The notes under the pieces are model-generated. The model saw only the letters and a program-made list of their open reading frames with translations, was not told the origin of the DNA and searched no databases. 64,000 nt of DNA from Sinorhizobium alkalisoli (GTDB lineage Bacteria; Pseudomonadota; Alphaproteobacteria; Rhizobiales; Rhizobiaceae). Where the stretch lies: positions 2,232,001 to 2,296,000 of the forward strand of contig NZ_CP034909.1 of the NCBI RefSeq assembly GCF_008932245.1, given 5' to 3'. Both the position numbers and the translations under genes were made by a program. Positions 29,696 through 37,959 of this stretch are shown here, piece after piece. The first letter of the stretch is position 1, and every line of letters begins with the position of its first letter.

Positions 29696-31054
29696 TCACA
29701 CTCCAGCGCCGCCCGTCTCATGCGACGCGCAAAGGCCGCCTCTCTTACTCAGCACACGCGGTGAAAGCCATCCGCCCGTAAAGCCCGCCCTTTCCAGCCC
29801 CCGCGTGAACGCCGGAATGCCGCGCGTCAGCTCCCAAAGCAAGCCGCTTCGCCAGTTCTCGATCATCATGACCGTGAGTCCCTGGTCAAGCCCGACGACG
29901 CGATCGTCCACCCAGCCTTCGGGCCCCTCACCCGGCAGGCTCGGATTGAAGCCGCCGGGAAGGCGCCCGTCGCGAAGCAGCGCCGGATAGCGGGCGAGCA
30001 GGTGGGAAAGGCCGCTCAGGCAGGCGTCCGGCTCGAATGGCAGGCCAGCAAGCGGCGCCCAGGGAACCAGCGTACCGTCATCGGCGCCGAAGGGGGCGCC
30101 GCGCGCCGCATAGCCGAGCAGTCTCTGCCAACGGCCATTGCGGAGCTTCGCCCTTCCCCGTGGCGCATGGCAGGCGCTGAACCCCCAGAGGTCGCGGCAA
30201 TAGCCTGCAAAGCCGTGCGGATTCGCCTCCGCATGGGCGCGCTGAAGCCTGATCGCCCGGCGCGTGTTCTCGAAATAGTCGCTTGACGCCTCCTGCATGC
30301 CCCTGTCGCGAATGGCGCGGAAGTCGATCCAGGCATGCGGAAAGAGATGGATGAAGAGCGCGCCCTGGTGAAGATGCCGCGTCCCGTCGATCGTCAGCCA
30401 TTCGTGTGCCGCGGCATAGGCGCCGTAGCTTTCCGGCGCGATCGGATGGTCGGGAGCGCCGAGCGCCAGCACATAGATCAGCAGCGCCTCGCTATAGCCG
30501 CGCCAGCGGTGCTTCAGGAAGCGCCCGGGCGGCCTCCATCCCATGGTGATCGTCTCGCCGCGATTGAGCGCCCAAGCCCAGTCTGCCCGCGCGTATAGCC
30601 GCTCGGCAAGATCGCGAATGCGCGCCTCGGCCGCGTCCTGCCGGGTGAAATAGGCGGCAGCCGTCAGCACACCGGCAAGGAGCAGCGCACTGTCGATCGT
30701 CGAAAGCTCGCTATTCCAGGCGCGCTCGCCCGTCCGCATGTCGAGGAAATGGTAATAGAAGCCGCGATAGCCGCTCGCCCGGGAATCGCTCGCCTGCCTG
30801 CTGCCCTCGAGGAAGCGCAAAGCGGTGAGTACGCGTTGGGCCGCATCCCCCCGGCCGATCCAGCCGCGCTCCACCGCGACCGGATAGCAACTGAGCCCGA
30901 AGCCGGTTGCCGCGATGCTCGCCGGCGAACCGGGCCGCGCCGTATCGGCGACGAGGCCAGTCCGCGCACCCGAATGCAAGAGAAAATAATCGAAGGCGGC
31001 GCGCTGCAGGCGGTCGATCCGGGCAAGATCGCTGAAGGGCGCGGCATGGAGCAT
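29696..31054 (-). CDS. Glycoamylase-family (GH144/DUF3131-like) protein
   Basis: 452 residues of an alpha/alpha-barrel glycosidase-like family (PF10091). Recognisable parts are SGYRGFYYHFLDMRTGER, ELSTIDSALLLAGVL, GYSEALLIYVLALG, and near the C terminus VGLDQGLTVMMIENWRSGL. Relatives include endo-beta-1,2-glucanases and the C-terminal domain of cyclic beta-1,2-glucan synthase, a polymer rhizobia make. It lacks an obvious signal peptide. ATG 31054 was chosen over an upstream TTG at 31072. Activity on beta-1,2-glucan is plausible but not shown. Confidence 0.82.
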   Translation of the reverse strand: MLHAAPFSDLARIDRLQRAAFDYFLLHSGARTGLVADTARPGSPASIAATGFGLSCYPVAVERGWIGRGDAAQRVLTALRFLEGSRQASDSRASGYRGFYYHFLDMRTGERAWNSELSTIDSALLLAGVLTAAAYFTRQDAAEARIRDLAERLYARADWAWALNRGETITMGWRPPGRFLKHRWRGYSEALLIYVLALGAPDHPIAPESYGAYAAAHEWLTIDGTRHLHQGALFIHLFPHAWIDFRAIRDRGMQEASSDYFENTRRAIRLQRAHAEANPHGFAGYCRDLWGFSACHAPRGRAKLRNGRWQRLLGYAARGAPFGADDGTLVPWAPLAGLPFEPDACLSGLSHLLARYPALLRDGRLPGGFNPSLPGEGPEGWVDDRVVGLDQGLTVMMIENWRSGLLWELTRGIPAFTRGLERAGFTGGWLSPRVLSKRGGLCASHETGGAGV

Positions 31055-31222
31055 CGGGGCGGCCTCGTTCAATATCCGCGCCCTTTGACGCGGCGATCAA
31101 CTATTATTGTAGCCGCGGCTTACCGCAACAGTCGCCGATTTGCGATCCTGTGATAAAGTTCCGTGATGGAGCCGGTCGGAAACCGAAGCTTCCGACGGCA
31201 GAGCTGATGATCGGCAGATGCG

Positions 31223-32017
31223 ATGTTGAGCACTCTGGCATTGATCCTGTCTCTTAGCGGCAGCCCCGTGCAAACGGCGGCCGCTCCCCCCGATGTCGAC
31301 GTGGAACTGCTGCTGGCCGTCGATGTCTCCGGCTCGATGGACATGGAGGAGGCGCGGGTGCAACGCTCCGGCTATGTCCAGGCGCTGCGGCATCCGGATT
31401 TCATCAATGCGATTGAGGGCGGCTATCTCGGTCGCATCGCCATCGGCTATTTCGAATGGGCCGGGATGGTCAACGAGGCCTCGGTTGTCGGCTGGCATGT
31501 CGTCGAAAGCGCGGAGGACGCCGATGCCTTCGCCTCGCTGATCGAGGCCCGGCCGATCGGCCCACGTCGCGGGACCTCGCTCTCGAACGCGATCCTCTTC
31601 GGCACCAACCAGATTGAGTCAAACGATTTTTCCGGCGTGCGGCGCGTCCTCGACATTTCCGGCGACGGGCCGAACAATACGGGACCACCCGTGCCGCCAG
31701 CGCGCGATGAGGCTGTTTCGCGCGGCATTATCATCAACGGGCTGGCGATCATGATCCGCCCGTCCTTTTCGACCGGGCCGCTGGACGAATATTACACGGC
31801 CTGCGTCATTGGCGGTCCGGGCTCCTTCGTACTTCCAGTACACGAGCCCGAGGATTTCGCGATCGCGATCCGCCAGAAGCTCGTTCTCGAAGTGAGCGGG
31901 CTGCCGCCCGCGGCGACGCTCACCCCCGCTGCCGCGGAATCCGCGGCAGACTGCATGATCGGCGAAAGGCTGCGACCGGGCTTCCTCGACAGGATCTACC
32001 CGGAACTGGACCGCTAG
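31223..32017 (+). CDS. DUF1194 protein with von Willebrand factor A-like fold
   Basis: 264 residues. A signal peptide (MLSTLALILSLSGSPVQTAAA) is followed by a VWA-like domain whose metal-ion site DVSGSM lies near residue 33. RRGTSLSNAILFG and RVLDISGDGPNN are conserved DUF1194 stretches. Probably periplasmic; partner unknown. It is divergent from the glycoamylase gene. Its TAG stop lies inside the left arm of the inverted-repeat element that follows. Confidence 0.85.
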   Translation: MLSTLALILSLSGSPVQTAAAPPDVDVELLLAVDVSGSMDMEEARVQRSGYVQALRHPDFINAIEGGYLGRIAIGYFEWAGMVNEASVVGWHVVESAEDADAFASLIEARPIGPRRGTSLSNAILFGTNQIESNDFSGVRRVLDISGDGPNNTGPPVPPARDEAVSRGIIINGLAIMIRPSFSTGPLDEYYTACVIGGPGSFVLPVHEPEDFAIAIRQKLVLEVSGLPPAATLTPAAAESAADCMIGERLRPGFLDRIYPELDR

Positions 32018-32285
32018 CCCGCATTTCTCACACTCGCTATGCCCTGCGCCGGTTGAAACAAGCGACAGGGTAGGAGAATGGTACAGAGCGGTGTGGGCCA
32101 TCGGGCAAGCCATTTGACGCACACTGTCGCCTGCTTCAACCGGCCCGAAGGGTCGCGTTTTGGAGGGCGTCTTCAGGCGAAAGCCGCTTGACCATAGCTT
32201 CGGCTATGCTTTGCGCGCCGTTCGCCTGCATTCGTCTTGCCAAAACGTGACGCAGGGCACAGCGAGTGTGAGAAATGCGGGCTAG
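32014..32285. repeat. 272-bp nested inverted-repeat element with 35-bp arms
   Basis: Outer arms 32014-32048 and 32251-32285 (starting CTAGCCCGCATTTCTCACAC) are reverse complements with one mismatch. Inside are two further folded units. One pairs 32048-32068 with 32124-32144 (two mismatches). The other pairs 32152-32163 with 32240-32251 and contains CAGGCGAA/TTCGCCTG plus a CATAGC-TTCG-GCTATG tetraloop hairpin. The fold is a three-way junction. It exactly fills the gap between two convergent stop codons. No coding capacity. It resembles a MITE or a structured RNA. Confidence 0.85.
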
Positions 32286-32290
32286 ACCCC

Positions 32291-32509
32291 CTACTGCAGC
32301 ACCCGCGGGCTGAAGTCCAGGTCCACTCCGGTGACGGTGTCGCGTCGGTTCCGTATTTCACTGGACACCGCCTGCAGCGCCAGATCGACGCAGTATTCCA
32401 GGGCCTGCGCATCCATGGCGCGAGCGCTGTCGCGGATATGCGTCAGCATTCTCGCAATGCTCGCGAGTTCCGATTCATGATCGGCCGTAGACGAGACAGA
32501 GTAAGTCAT
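32291..32509 (-). CDS. Small conserved-looking protein of unknown function
   Basis: 72 residues, mostly helical, with no membrane segment (SSTADHESELASIARMLTHI, then ALEYCVDLALQAVSSEIRNR). ATG 32509 has GGGGG 5 nt upstream; two longer starts (32521, 32575) exist. Its size and amphipathic helices resemble small cytoplasmic rhizobial proteins, but I do not recognise the family. It ends 5 nt from the inverted-repeat element. Confidence 0.6.
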   Translation of the reverse strand: MTYSVSSTADHESELASIARMLTHIRDSARAMDAQALEYCVDLALQAVSSEIRNRRDTVTGVDLDFSPRVLQ

Positions 32510-32793
32510 CTGAACCCCCATTCCAGCTTTCCCTTGGCCGACTATAGCCGAATTCCGTGTTATTGCGCGTTGCACAAGCGTTGCACGCTATATGGTTGTG
32601 TACCGTAAAGGACTTACAAGTAGACGTCGTGTAGAAACAATGCAACCGCAACCGCGCTTTCGCCGCGGTCGCGGATCACGCCACCCGTCCTTACTCGATC
32701 GCCAGTCGAGAACTCGCGCGAGGATACTCTATGCCCTCGCCTGGAGTGGCGATGGCCATTGCTTGAGAGTAAACTGAAGTTGGAGGTGTTTCC

Positions 32794-33882
32794 ATGCGCC
32801 GTCTGCTCGCCGCCGCCTTTGTGTTCGCTCTTGCATGCCAAGCCCGAGCGGAAGTTCTGATCGGGGTCGCGGGCCCAATGAGCGGAAAACTTGCCTGGAC
32901 TGGTACCCAGCTGAAGCGCGGCGCGGAGATGGCCGTGGCCCAGATTAATAGTGCCGGCGGCGTACTCGGCCAGCAGGTCCGGCTTATAGTGGCCGACGAC
33001 TACTGCGATCCTCAGCAGGCGGTCGCCGCGGCCAAGAAGCTTGTCGCCGACGGTGCGGTCTTCGTCATCGGGCATTATTGCTCCGGAGCCTCGATACCCG
33101 CTTCCGAGATTTATGAGGAGGCGGGCGTTCTGCAGATTTCGCCGTCATCGACCAACCCGTCATTGACCGATCAGGGGCGCGCCAACGTCTTCCGCGTCTG
33201 CAGTCGCGACGATGCCCAGGGCTTGGTGGCCGGCAATTACCTGGCCGACCATTGGGGCGAGAAGAGGATCGCCGTTCTTCACGACAACACGACCTACGGC
33301 AAGGGTCTCGCCGACGAGACTAAAAAACAGTTGAACAAACGCGGAGTGACCGAAACGATCTACCAGAGCTACGCCCCCGGGAAGGACGACTATTCGGCCG
33401 AGATTGCTGCTTTGCAGGCAGCGGAAATCGCGGTGCTCTATCTGGGCGGCTACCATACGGAGACCGCGCTCATGGTTCGCGCCGCGCGCGACCGAGCCTA
33501 TTCGCTTCAGGTGATCTCCGGCGATGATACGGCAACCGAGGCATTCGGCCTTATTGCCGGTCCTGCCGCCGAGGGCACGCTCTTTACCTTTGTCGCCGAC
33601 CCGCGCCAAAATGCCGAGGCAGCGGAAGTCGTCGAGCGCTTTCGGGCCGAGAATTTCGAGCCCGACTCCTGGACTCTGCACAGCTACGGCGCCGCACAGG
33701 TCTGGGCACAAGCGGTGACGAAGGCGGGATCGCTGGAGCTGAAGCGCGTCATCGCGGCGCTGCGCCAAAATCATTTTGACACGGTGTTGGGCCGGATCGA
33801 TTTCAATGAGAAGGGCGATCTCACCGTTCAGTCCTGGGTGTGGTATGTTTGGAGAAATGGCGAGTACGTGCCGATGCAGTAA
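32794..33882 (+). CDS. Branched-chain-amino-acid-type periplasmic binding protein (LivJ-like), orphan
   Basis: 362 residues. The signal peptide MRRLLAAAFVFALACQARA is followed by a type I periplasmic-binding fold (VLIGVAGPMSGKLAWTGTQL, HYCSGASIPASEIYEEAG, YKxGLADE-like YGKGLADE). A strong GGAGGT site precedes the ATG. No permease or ATPase genes are near. Instead a membrane-bound class III cyclase gene starts 85 nt downstream on the same strand. It may serve as a periplasmic sensor for that cyclase rather than as a transport component; this is inference. Confidence 0.88.
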   Translation: MRRLLAAAFVFALACQARAEVLIGVAGPMSGKLAWTGTQLKRGAEMAVAQINSAGGVLGQQVRLIVADDYCDPQQAVAAAKKLVADGAVFVIGHYCSGASIPASEIYEEAGVLQISPSSTNPSLTDQGRANVFRVCSRDDAQGLVAGNYLADHWGEKRIAVLHDNTTYGKGLADETKKQLNKRGVTETIYQSYAPGKDDYSAEIAALQAAEIAVLYLGGYHTETALMVRAARDRAYSLQVISGDDTATEAFGLIAGPAAEGTLFTFVADPRQNAEAAEVVERFRAENFEPDSWTLHSYGAAQVWAQAVTKAGSLELKRVIAALRQNHFDTVLGRIDFNEKGDLTVQSWVWYVWRNGEYVPMQ

Positions 33883-33967
33883 TTTCGCGCTCACTGATGC
33901 GGCTCGCCCGTGAGGCAGACTGTGCGGACCATGTTGACCGCATTGGCCGGAGCGAGGGGTCGCCGCG

Positions 33968-36427
33968 ATGTTTGAGCGTCTTGGCATTCGCGGTCGTCTG
34001 CTGTTCGCCTTCTTCGGTATCAGCGCCTTCGCGGTGCTTGCATCCGCGGGCGCCCTGTACGCATTCCTGCAGTTGAGTCGGATGCTCGAACGGGTGACTG
34101 AGCACCGGGTCCCATCTGCAACTGCATCACTTGAACTCTCCCGCCACGCCGAGAGGGTTGCGGCCACGGCACCCGCCGTCCTTGCTTCGAACAGCAAGGC
34201 GCAACACAGCGAGATGTCGGCCGCGATCAGGAGCGAGATGGCGCGCCTCGAAGAGCTGCTTGCCGACCTTACAGGTGCGACGTTGAGCACAGCCGTCGTC
34301 GGTGAGATCGAAGACGCGGCGATTGGTCTGCGACGTAACCTGAACGCTCTCGATAATCTGGTCTCTGTCCGGCTTGCCGCTGTTGCACGCAAGGACGAAC
34401 TCATACGACGCCTGTCGACCACAACCAGTGCCAGCCAGCGGCTTGTCGCACCCGGTATACTCGTGATGAGCTCCAAGGTACCCCGCTGGCGCGCGGCCGC
34501 GGAGGATGAGAAAGCGACACCAGAGGCACGCGCCGCCGCGACCATGGATCTTGCGCGGGCAATCGCCGCCTACTTTCCTCAGCAGGCCGCTCAACGGGAG
34601 ATCTCGGCTATAAACGGCACGCTCTTGCAGGCGGCAGCCGCACCGACCCGCGGCGACTTGTCGCTTCTTTCGTTTCCCTTGCACCGCTCGGTCGATGCCC
34701 TCGAGGCGGTGACACCCGAATTCGATGAGCAACTGCGCACGCGGTTTCAGCAACTCGTCGGCGAATTCAAGGCGCTGATCGACGGACCAGGGAGCATTCC
34801 AAGCGCCCGCGATGAAGAGCTCGCGGTGCTGGCAGAGGGCGAAAGACTGGTGGCGGAGAACAAGCGATTGTCGCGCAATCTAACCTTTGCCGTGGACCGC
34901 CTGGTGGCGGCCGCCAAGGGCGATATCGCCGAGGCGGGCCGTGAAGCCGTCATGGTTCGGAGCTTCGGTACCGGAATCGTCCTTGGCTCCGCACTTCTCA
35001 GCCTGCTGAGTTCAATCCTGATCGTGTGGCTCTATGTCGACCGCAACCTCCTGGCCCGTCTCGCGGGTTTAAGCCGCAGCATGCTCGCGATAGCGGCGGG
35101 CAATCTTCGGGTGCCGCTACCGGAAACCGGCGGCGACGAGATCGGCCGCATGGCCAAGGCCCTTCGCGTGTTCCGCGACACGGCGGTCGAGATCGAGGAA
35201 AAGAACCTGCGCGATGTCGCCGAAGCTCGCCAGCGCCTGGTCGATGCAATTGAAAGCATTTCGGAGGGCTTCGCCTTCTATGACGGAGAGGACCGGCTTC
35301 TCCTCTGCAATAGCAGATATCGTGAGATTCTATATCCGGGAATGGACGAAACCGTCGTTTCCGGAACCCGGTTCGAGAACATCATCCGCGCGGCGGCGGA
35401 ACGCGGCCTGATAGAGGACGCGATCGGCCGGGAGGAAGAATGGGTCGCCGAGCGTCTGGCAGCGCATCGCAATCCCTCCGGAACGCTCTTGCAGCAGCGT
35501 GACCCGGATCGATGGATCCAGATCAGTGAACGCCGGATTTCAGGTGGCGGCACTGTCGCGGTCTATTCGGACATCACCGAGCTGAAGCGCCGGGAGCAGG
35601 ATCTTTCCGAGAAAACGACAGCGCTCGAGGCACTCTCCGCCAAGCTCGCCAAATATCTCGCGCCGCAGGTTTACAGCTCGATCTTCAGCGGCCGCCAGGA
35701 CGTCAGGATCGAGAGTCAGCGAAAGAAGCTGACGATCTGCTTCTCCGACATCGCTGCATTTACCGAGACGACAGACAAGATGGAATCGGAGGAATTGACC
35801 CAACTCCTCAACCAGTACCTGACCGAAATGTCGAAGATCGCGCTCGCCTTCGGTGCAACCGTCGATAAATATGTCGGCGACGCCATATTGATGTTCTTCG
35901 GCGACCCCGAAACCCGCGGAGTGAGGGAAGACGCGATCGCCTGTGTTTCAATGGCTCTCGCCATGCAGCGGAGAATGGGTGAACTCGGCGAGGCCTGGCG
36001 CGGCATCGGCATCGAGTCGCCGCTGCGTTGCCGGATCGGTATTCATACCGACTATTGCACGGTCGGCAATTTCGGCAGCGAAGACCGGATGGATTACACG
36101 ATCATCGGCGGCGCCGTAAATCTCGCCGCGCGCCTCGAGCACGAGGCAGCACCCGGAACCGTGCTGATCTCCTACGAAACTTTCGCGCAGGTACGGGAGC
36201 TGATCCACTGCGAGGAAATGGGTCACATCCGCATCCGGGGAATAGCCTATCCCGTCGCCACTTATCGCGTCATCGACTTCCGGACCAACCTGACCGGAGG
36301 TTCTCAGTCCATTCGGACGGAACTGCCTCATCTGATACTTGAGGCGGAGCCTGACCTCATGTCGACCGGCGAGCGCAAAGAGGCGGTTGCCGCCCTTCGA
36401 CGGACCCTCGACCGGCTTTGTCGCTAG
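33968..36427 (+). CDS. Membrane-anchored class III adenylate/guanylate cyclase with HAMP and PAS-like domains
   Basis: 819 residues: N-terminal helix ([20 protein letters not shown]), a long helical periplasmic sensor region (about 35-335), a second helix near 340-357, HAMP (about 360-415), a PAS-like domain (about 420-540), a coiled linker and the catalytic domain from about 580. FSDIAAF (Asp594) and KYVGDAIL supply the two metal-binding Asp; [11 protein letters not shown] supplies the Asn/Arg pair of the transition state. It should make cAMP or cGMP in response to a periplasmic signal. Paired with an upstream orphan binding protein. Confidence 0.9.
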   Translation: MFERLGIRGRLLFAFFGISAFAVLASAGALYAFLQLSRMLERVTEHRVPSATASLELSRHAERVAATAPAVLASNSKAQHSEMSAAIRSEMARLEELLADLTGATLSTAVVGEIEDAAIGLRRNLNALDNLVSVRLAAVARKDELIRRLSTTTSASQRLVAPGILVMSSKVPRWRAAAEDEKATPEARAAATMDLARAIAAYFPQQAAQREISAINGTLLQAAAAPTRGDLSLLSFPLHRSVDALEAVTPEFDEQLRTRFQQLVGEFKALIDGPGSIPSARDEELAVLAEGERLVAENKRLSRNLTFAVDRLVAAAKGDIAEAGREAVMVRSFGTGIVLGSALLSLLSSILIVWLYVDRNLLARLAGLSRSMLAIAAGNLRVPLPETGGDEIGRMAKALRVFRDTAVEIEEKNLRDVAEARQRLVDAIESISEGFAFYDGEDRLLLCNSRYREILYPGMDETVVSGTRFENIIRAAAERGLIEDAIGREEEWVAERLAAHRNPSGTLLQQRDPDRWIQISERRISGGGTVAVYSDITELKRREQDLSEKTTALEALSAKLAKYLAPQVYSSIFSGRQDVRIESQRKKLTICFSDIAAFTETTDKMESEELTQLLNQYLTEMSKIALAFGATVDKYVGDAILMFFGDPETRGVREDAIACVSMALAMQRRMGELGEAWRGIGIESPLRCRIGIHTDYCTVGNFGSEDRMDYTIIGGAVNLAARLEHEAAPGTVLISYETFAQVRELIHCEEMGHIRIRGIAYPVATYRVIDFRTNLTGGSQSIRTELPHLILEAEPDLMSTGERKEAVAALRRTLDRLCR

Positions 36428-36473
36428 CGCATCGGCCGAAAATCGTACCGGATTTTCGCAAAGTTCGATGCGC
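36427..36473. terminator. Bidirectional palindrome between cyclase and YcaO genes
   Basis: Nested stems: GCGCATCG/CGATGCGC outside, CGAAAATC/GATTTTCG inside. It lies between two convergent stop codons. The GGATTTTCG motif is shared with a weaker site near 60398-60410, suggesting a dispersed palindrome family used as a terminator. Confidence 0.55.
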
Positions 36474-36508
36474 AGATCTCGCCGATAGCGGATAGGGGCA
36501 AAATCCCC

Positions 36509-37723
36509 TCACGAGGCAATCGCCTTCGACAGGGCCCGCGGGCCAAAACGGCGGGCTCTTTTGCCCTCCGGGTGTTCGAGCGCCGGGGCAAAGACCTTGA
36601 CGACGGAAAAGGGCAGATCGTCGCAAGACAGAGGAACGGCGATCAGCCGCTCGACACCCATCCCCTTCACCCGATCGATGACGTGGCGCAGCAGCGTATC
36701 GACCCCACCGCCAATGCTGGAAGTCTGAACCGCCTTCGCCTGCGGCACCGCCAGGAAGGCGCGCCGCGTCGATTCCGGCAGCGGCCGCTCGAAAGCCTCG
36801 GAATAGACGTCGTCGCGGGCGCCGCTGATATAGGTGAGCCGCGACTGCGCCGCCTCGGTGACTGCCCGGATCGCGGCGCGGCTGGCGGAGAGATGCGCCC
36901 CGCAACCGCTCGTCACCTCCACGTAGCGCAGGCCCGCGGCGGTCGCCGTGCCACGCGGCCCGAGAAACGCCAGGAAACAGGGAATGGCAATGTCGCTGGT
37001 GATGTCGAAGAGCCGCAGGTCGAGCTCCGCATCGCGAAGGCGGCCGACGAGCGCGTCGAGCGCCGGATCGCCGAGCGCCTCGGGGGCGATGCATTGCCGA
37101 TGGCGGATATCAGGACCGGACACCTGCCAGAGAACATGCGCGTCGCGCTCGACCCGCTCCAGAAGGCCGTGCAGGATTGCCTCCTCCCGGATATTGCCCG
37201 ATGCGAGCCCGTCGGAGGACATCCAGAAACGCGAGGGCCGCGTACGGTCGAGAAGCGTCGCCCCGAGCGGCACGAATACGTCGCCGCCGGAGACGAGATC
37301 CGTGCCGCGAACCCATTCGGCCGCTTCATCCCGAGGAAGATCCCCCTGCCCCGCGGAGATCAGCGCGTTGAGCGGATCGACGCCCCGCCCCGAGGCGCTG
37401 AGCTCGTCGGCCGTCGCCATCACCGTTTCGACTGCCGGCTCGCCGGCAACCGCGCGCTCCAACGCTTCCATGACGGCGGATATGCGTGCATCCGCATCCG
37501 TCAGGCCCTTGCCCTGCGCAACGACGATGGAACGGGAATTTGGCGTATAGGCACACCAGATCGGGATTCCGACCCTGTCGAGACCCGTATGCCTGGCGAC
37601 ACGCGTTACGCCGAAGACGCCAAGATAGGGCCGAACGCGGGCGAACGTTTCTTCCGGGGTGCACACCCGGTCGGAATAGCTGTTGCCCGCGATCGGCCTC
37701 TTCTCAATGTCGAGATCAATCAC
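36509..37723 (-). CDS. YcaO-family ATP-dependent (thio)amide/azoline-forming enzyme
   Basis: 404 residues. YcaO proteins use ATP to activate a peptide backbone amide for cyclodehydration or thioamidation. The ATP/Mg motifs are present: SAVMEALE (82-89, the Sx3Ex2E motif), EAILHGLLERVERDA (181-195), TEAAQSRL (289-296) and GARDD (301-305). The chain ends RRFGPRALSKAIAS, without the PxPxP tail of azole-forming enzymes. It is closest in pattern to TfuA-associated YcaOs, yet no TfuA gene is adjacent. The GTG start overlaps the stop of a 71-residue gene (GTGA), which implies translational coupling. Last gene of a four-gene operon. Confidence 0.9.
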   Translation of the reverse strand: MIDLDIEKRPIAGNSYSDRVCTPEETFARVRPYLGVFGVTRVARHTGLDRVGIPIWCAYTPNSRSIVVAQGKGLTDADARISAVMEALERAVAGEPAVETVMATADELSASGRGVDPLNALISAGQGDLPRDEAAEWVRGTDLVSGGDVFVPLGATLLDRTRPSRFWMSSDGLASGNIREEAILHGLLERVERDAHVLWQVSGPDIRHRQCIAPEALGDPALDALVGRLRDAELDLRLFDITSDIAIPCFLAFLGPRGTATAAGLRYVEVTSGCGAHLSASRAAIRAVTEAAQSRLTYISGARDDVYSEAFERPLPESTRRAFLAVPQAKAVQTSSIGGGVDTLLRHVIDRVKGMGVERLIAVPLSCDDLPFSVVKVFAPALEHPEGKRARRFGPRALSKAIAS

Positions 37724-37935
37724 CCGTCCATGTGACCGGCGAAAACCTCGTCGGCCGCCGACACCGCCACCGCGAGATCGACATTCTTGACGAAAACGCT
37801 CCCCGGCCTGCGAAGTGCGTTCACGCTCGCCAGTTCGCCCGTCACGGAATTAAGGGCCCTCACCGTTCCGTTTCCGAGATCCGCCAGCCACAGGCCAGAT
37901 TCCCCCGGGATACCGATCACAACAACTTTAGCCAT
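37720..37935 (-). CDS. 71-residue protein of unknown family, coupled to YcaO
   Basis: Starts MAKVVVIGIPGESGLW and ends AADEVFAGHMDG. No Cys, no signal peptide and no membrane helix. ATG 37935 has AAGGGAAG upstream. The stop overlaps the YcaO start and the regulator gene ends 24 nt upstream, so it is firmly within the operon. Its place and size fit a RiPP precursor or a small recognition protein serving YcaO. The lack of Cys and low Ser/Thr content argue against a classic azole precursor, so thioamidation of a backbone position or a recognition role is more likely. The family is not recognised. Confidence 0.75.
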   Translation of the reverse strand: MAKVVVIGIPGESGLWLADLGNGTVRALNSVTGELASVNALRRPGSVFVKNVDLAVAVSAADEVFAGHMDG

Positions 37936-37959
37936 ACTGCTTCCCTTCATGCTCTTTGA

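Noticed and set aside
29715..29745. GACGCGCAAAGGCC similarity to the type 1 repeat
   Set aside because: Only about 14 nt match and it lies inside the glycoamylase-like coding region; probably chance.
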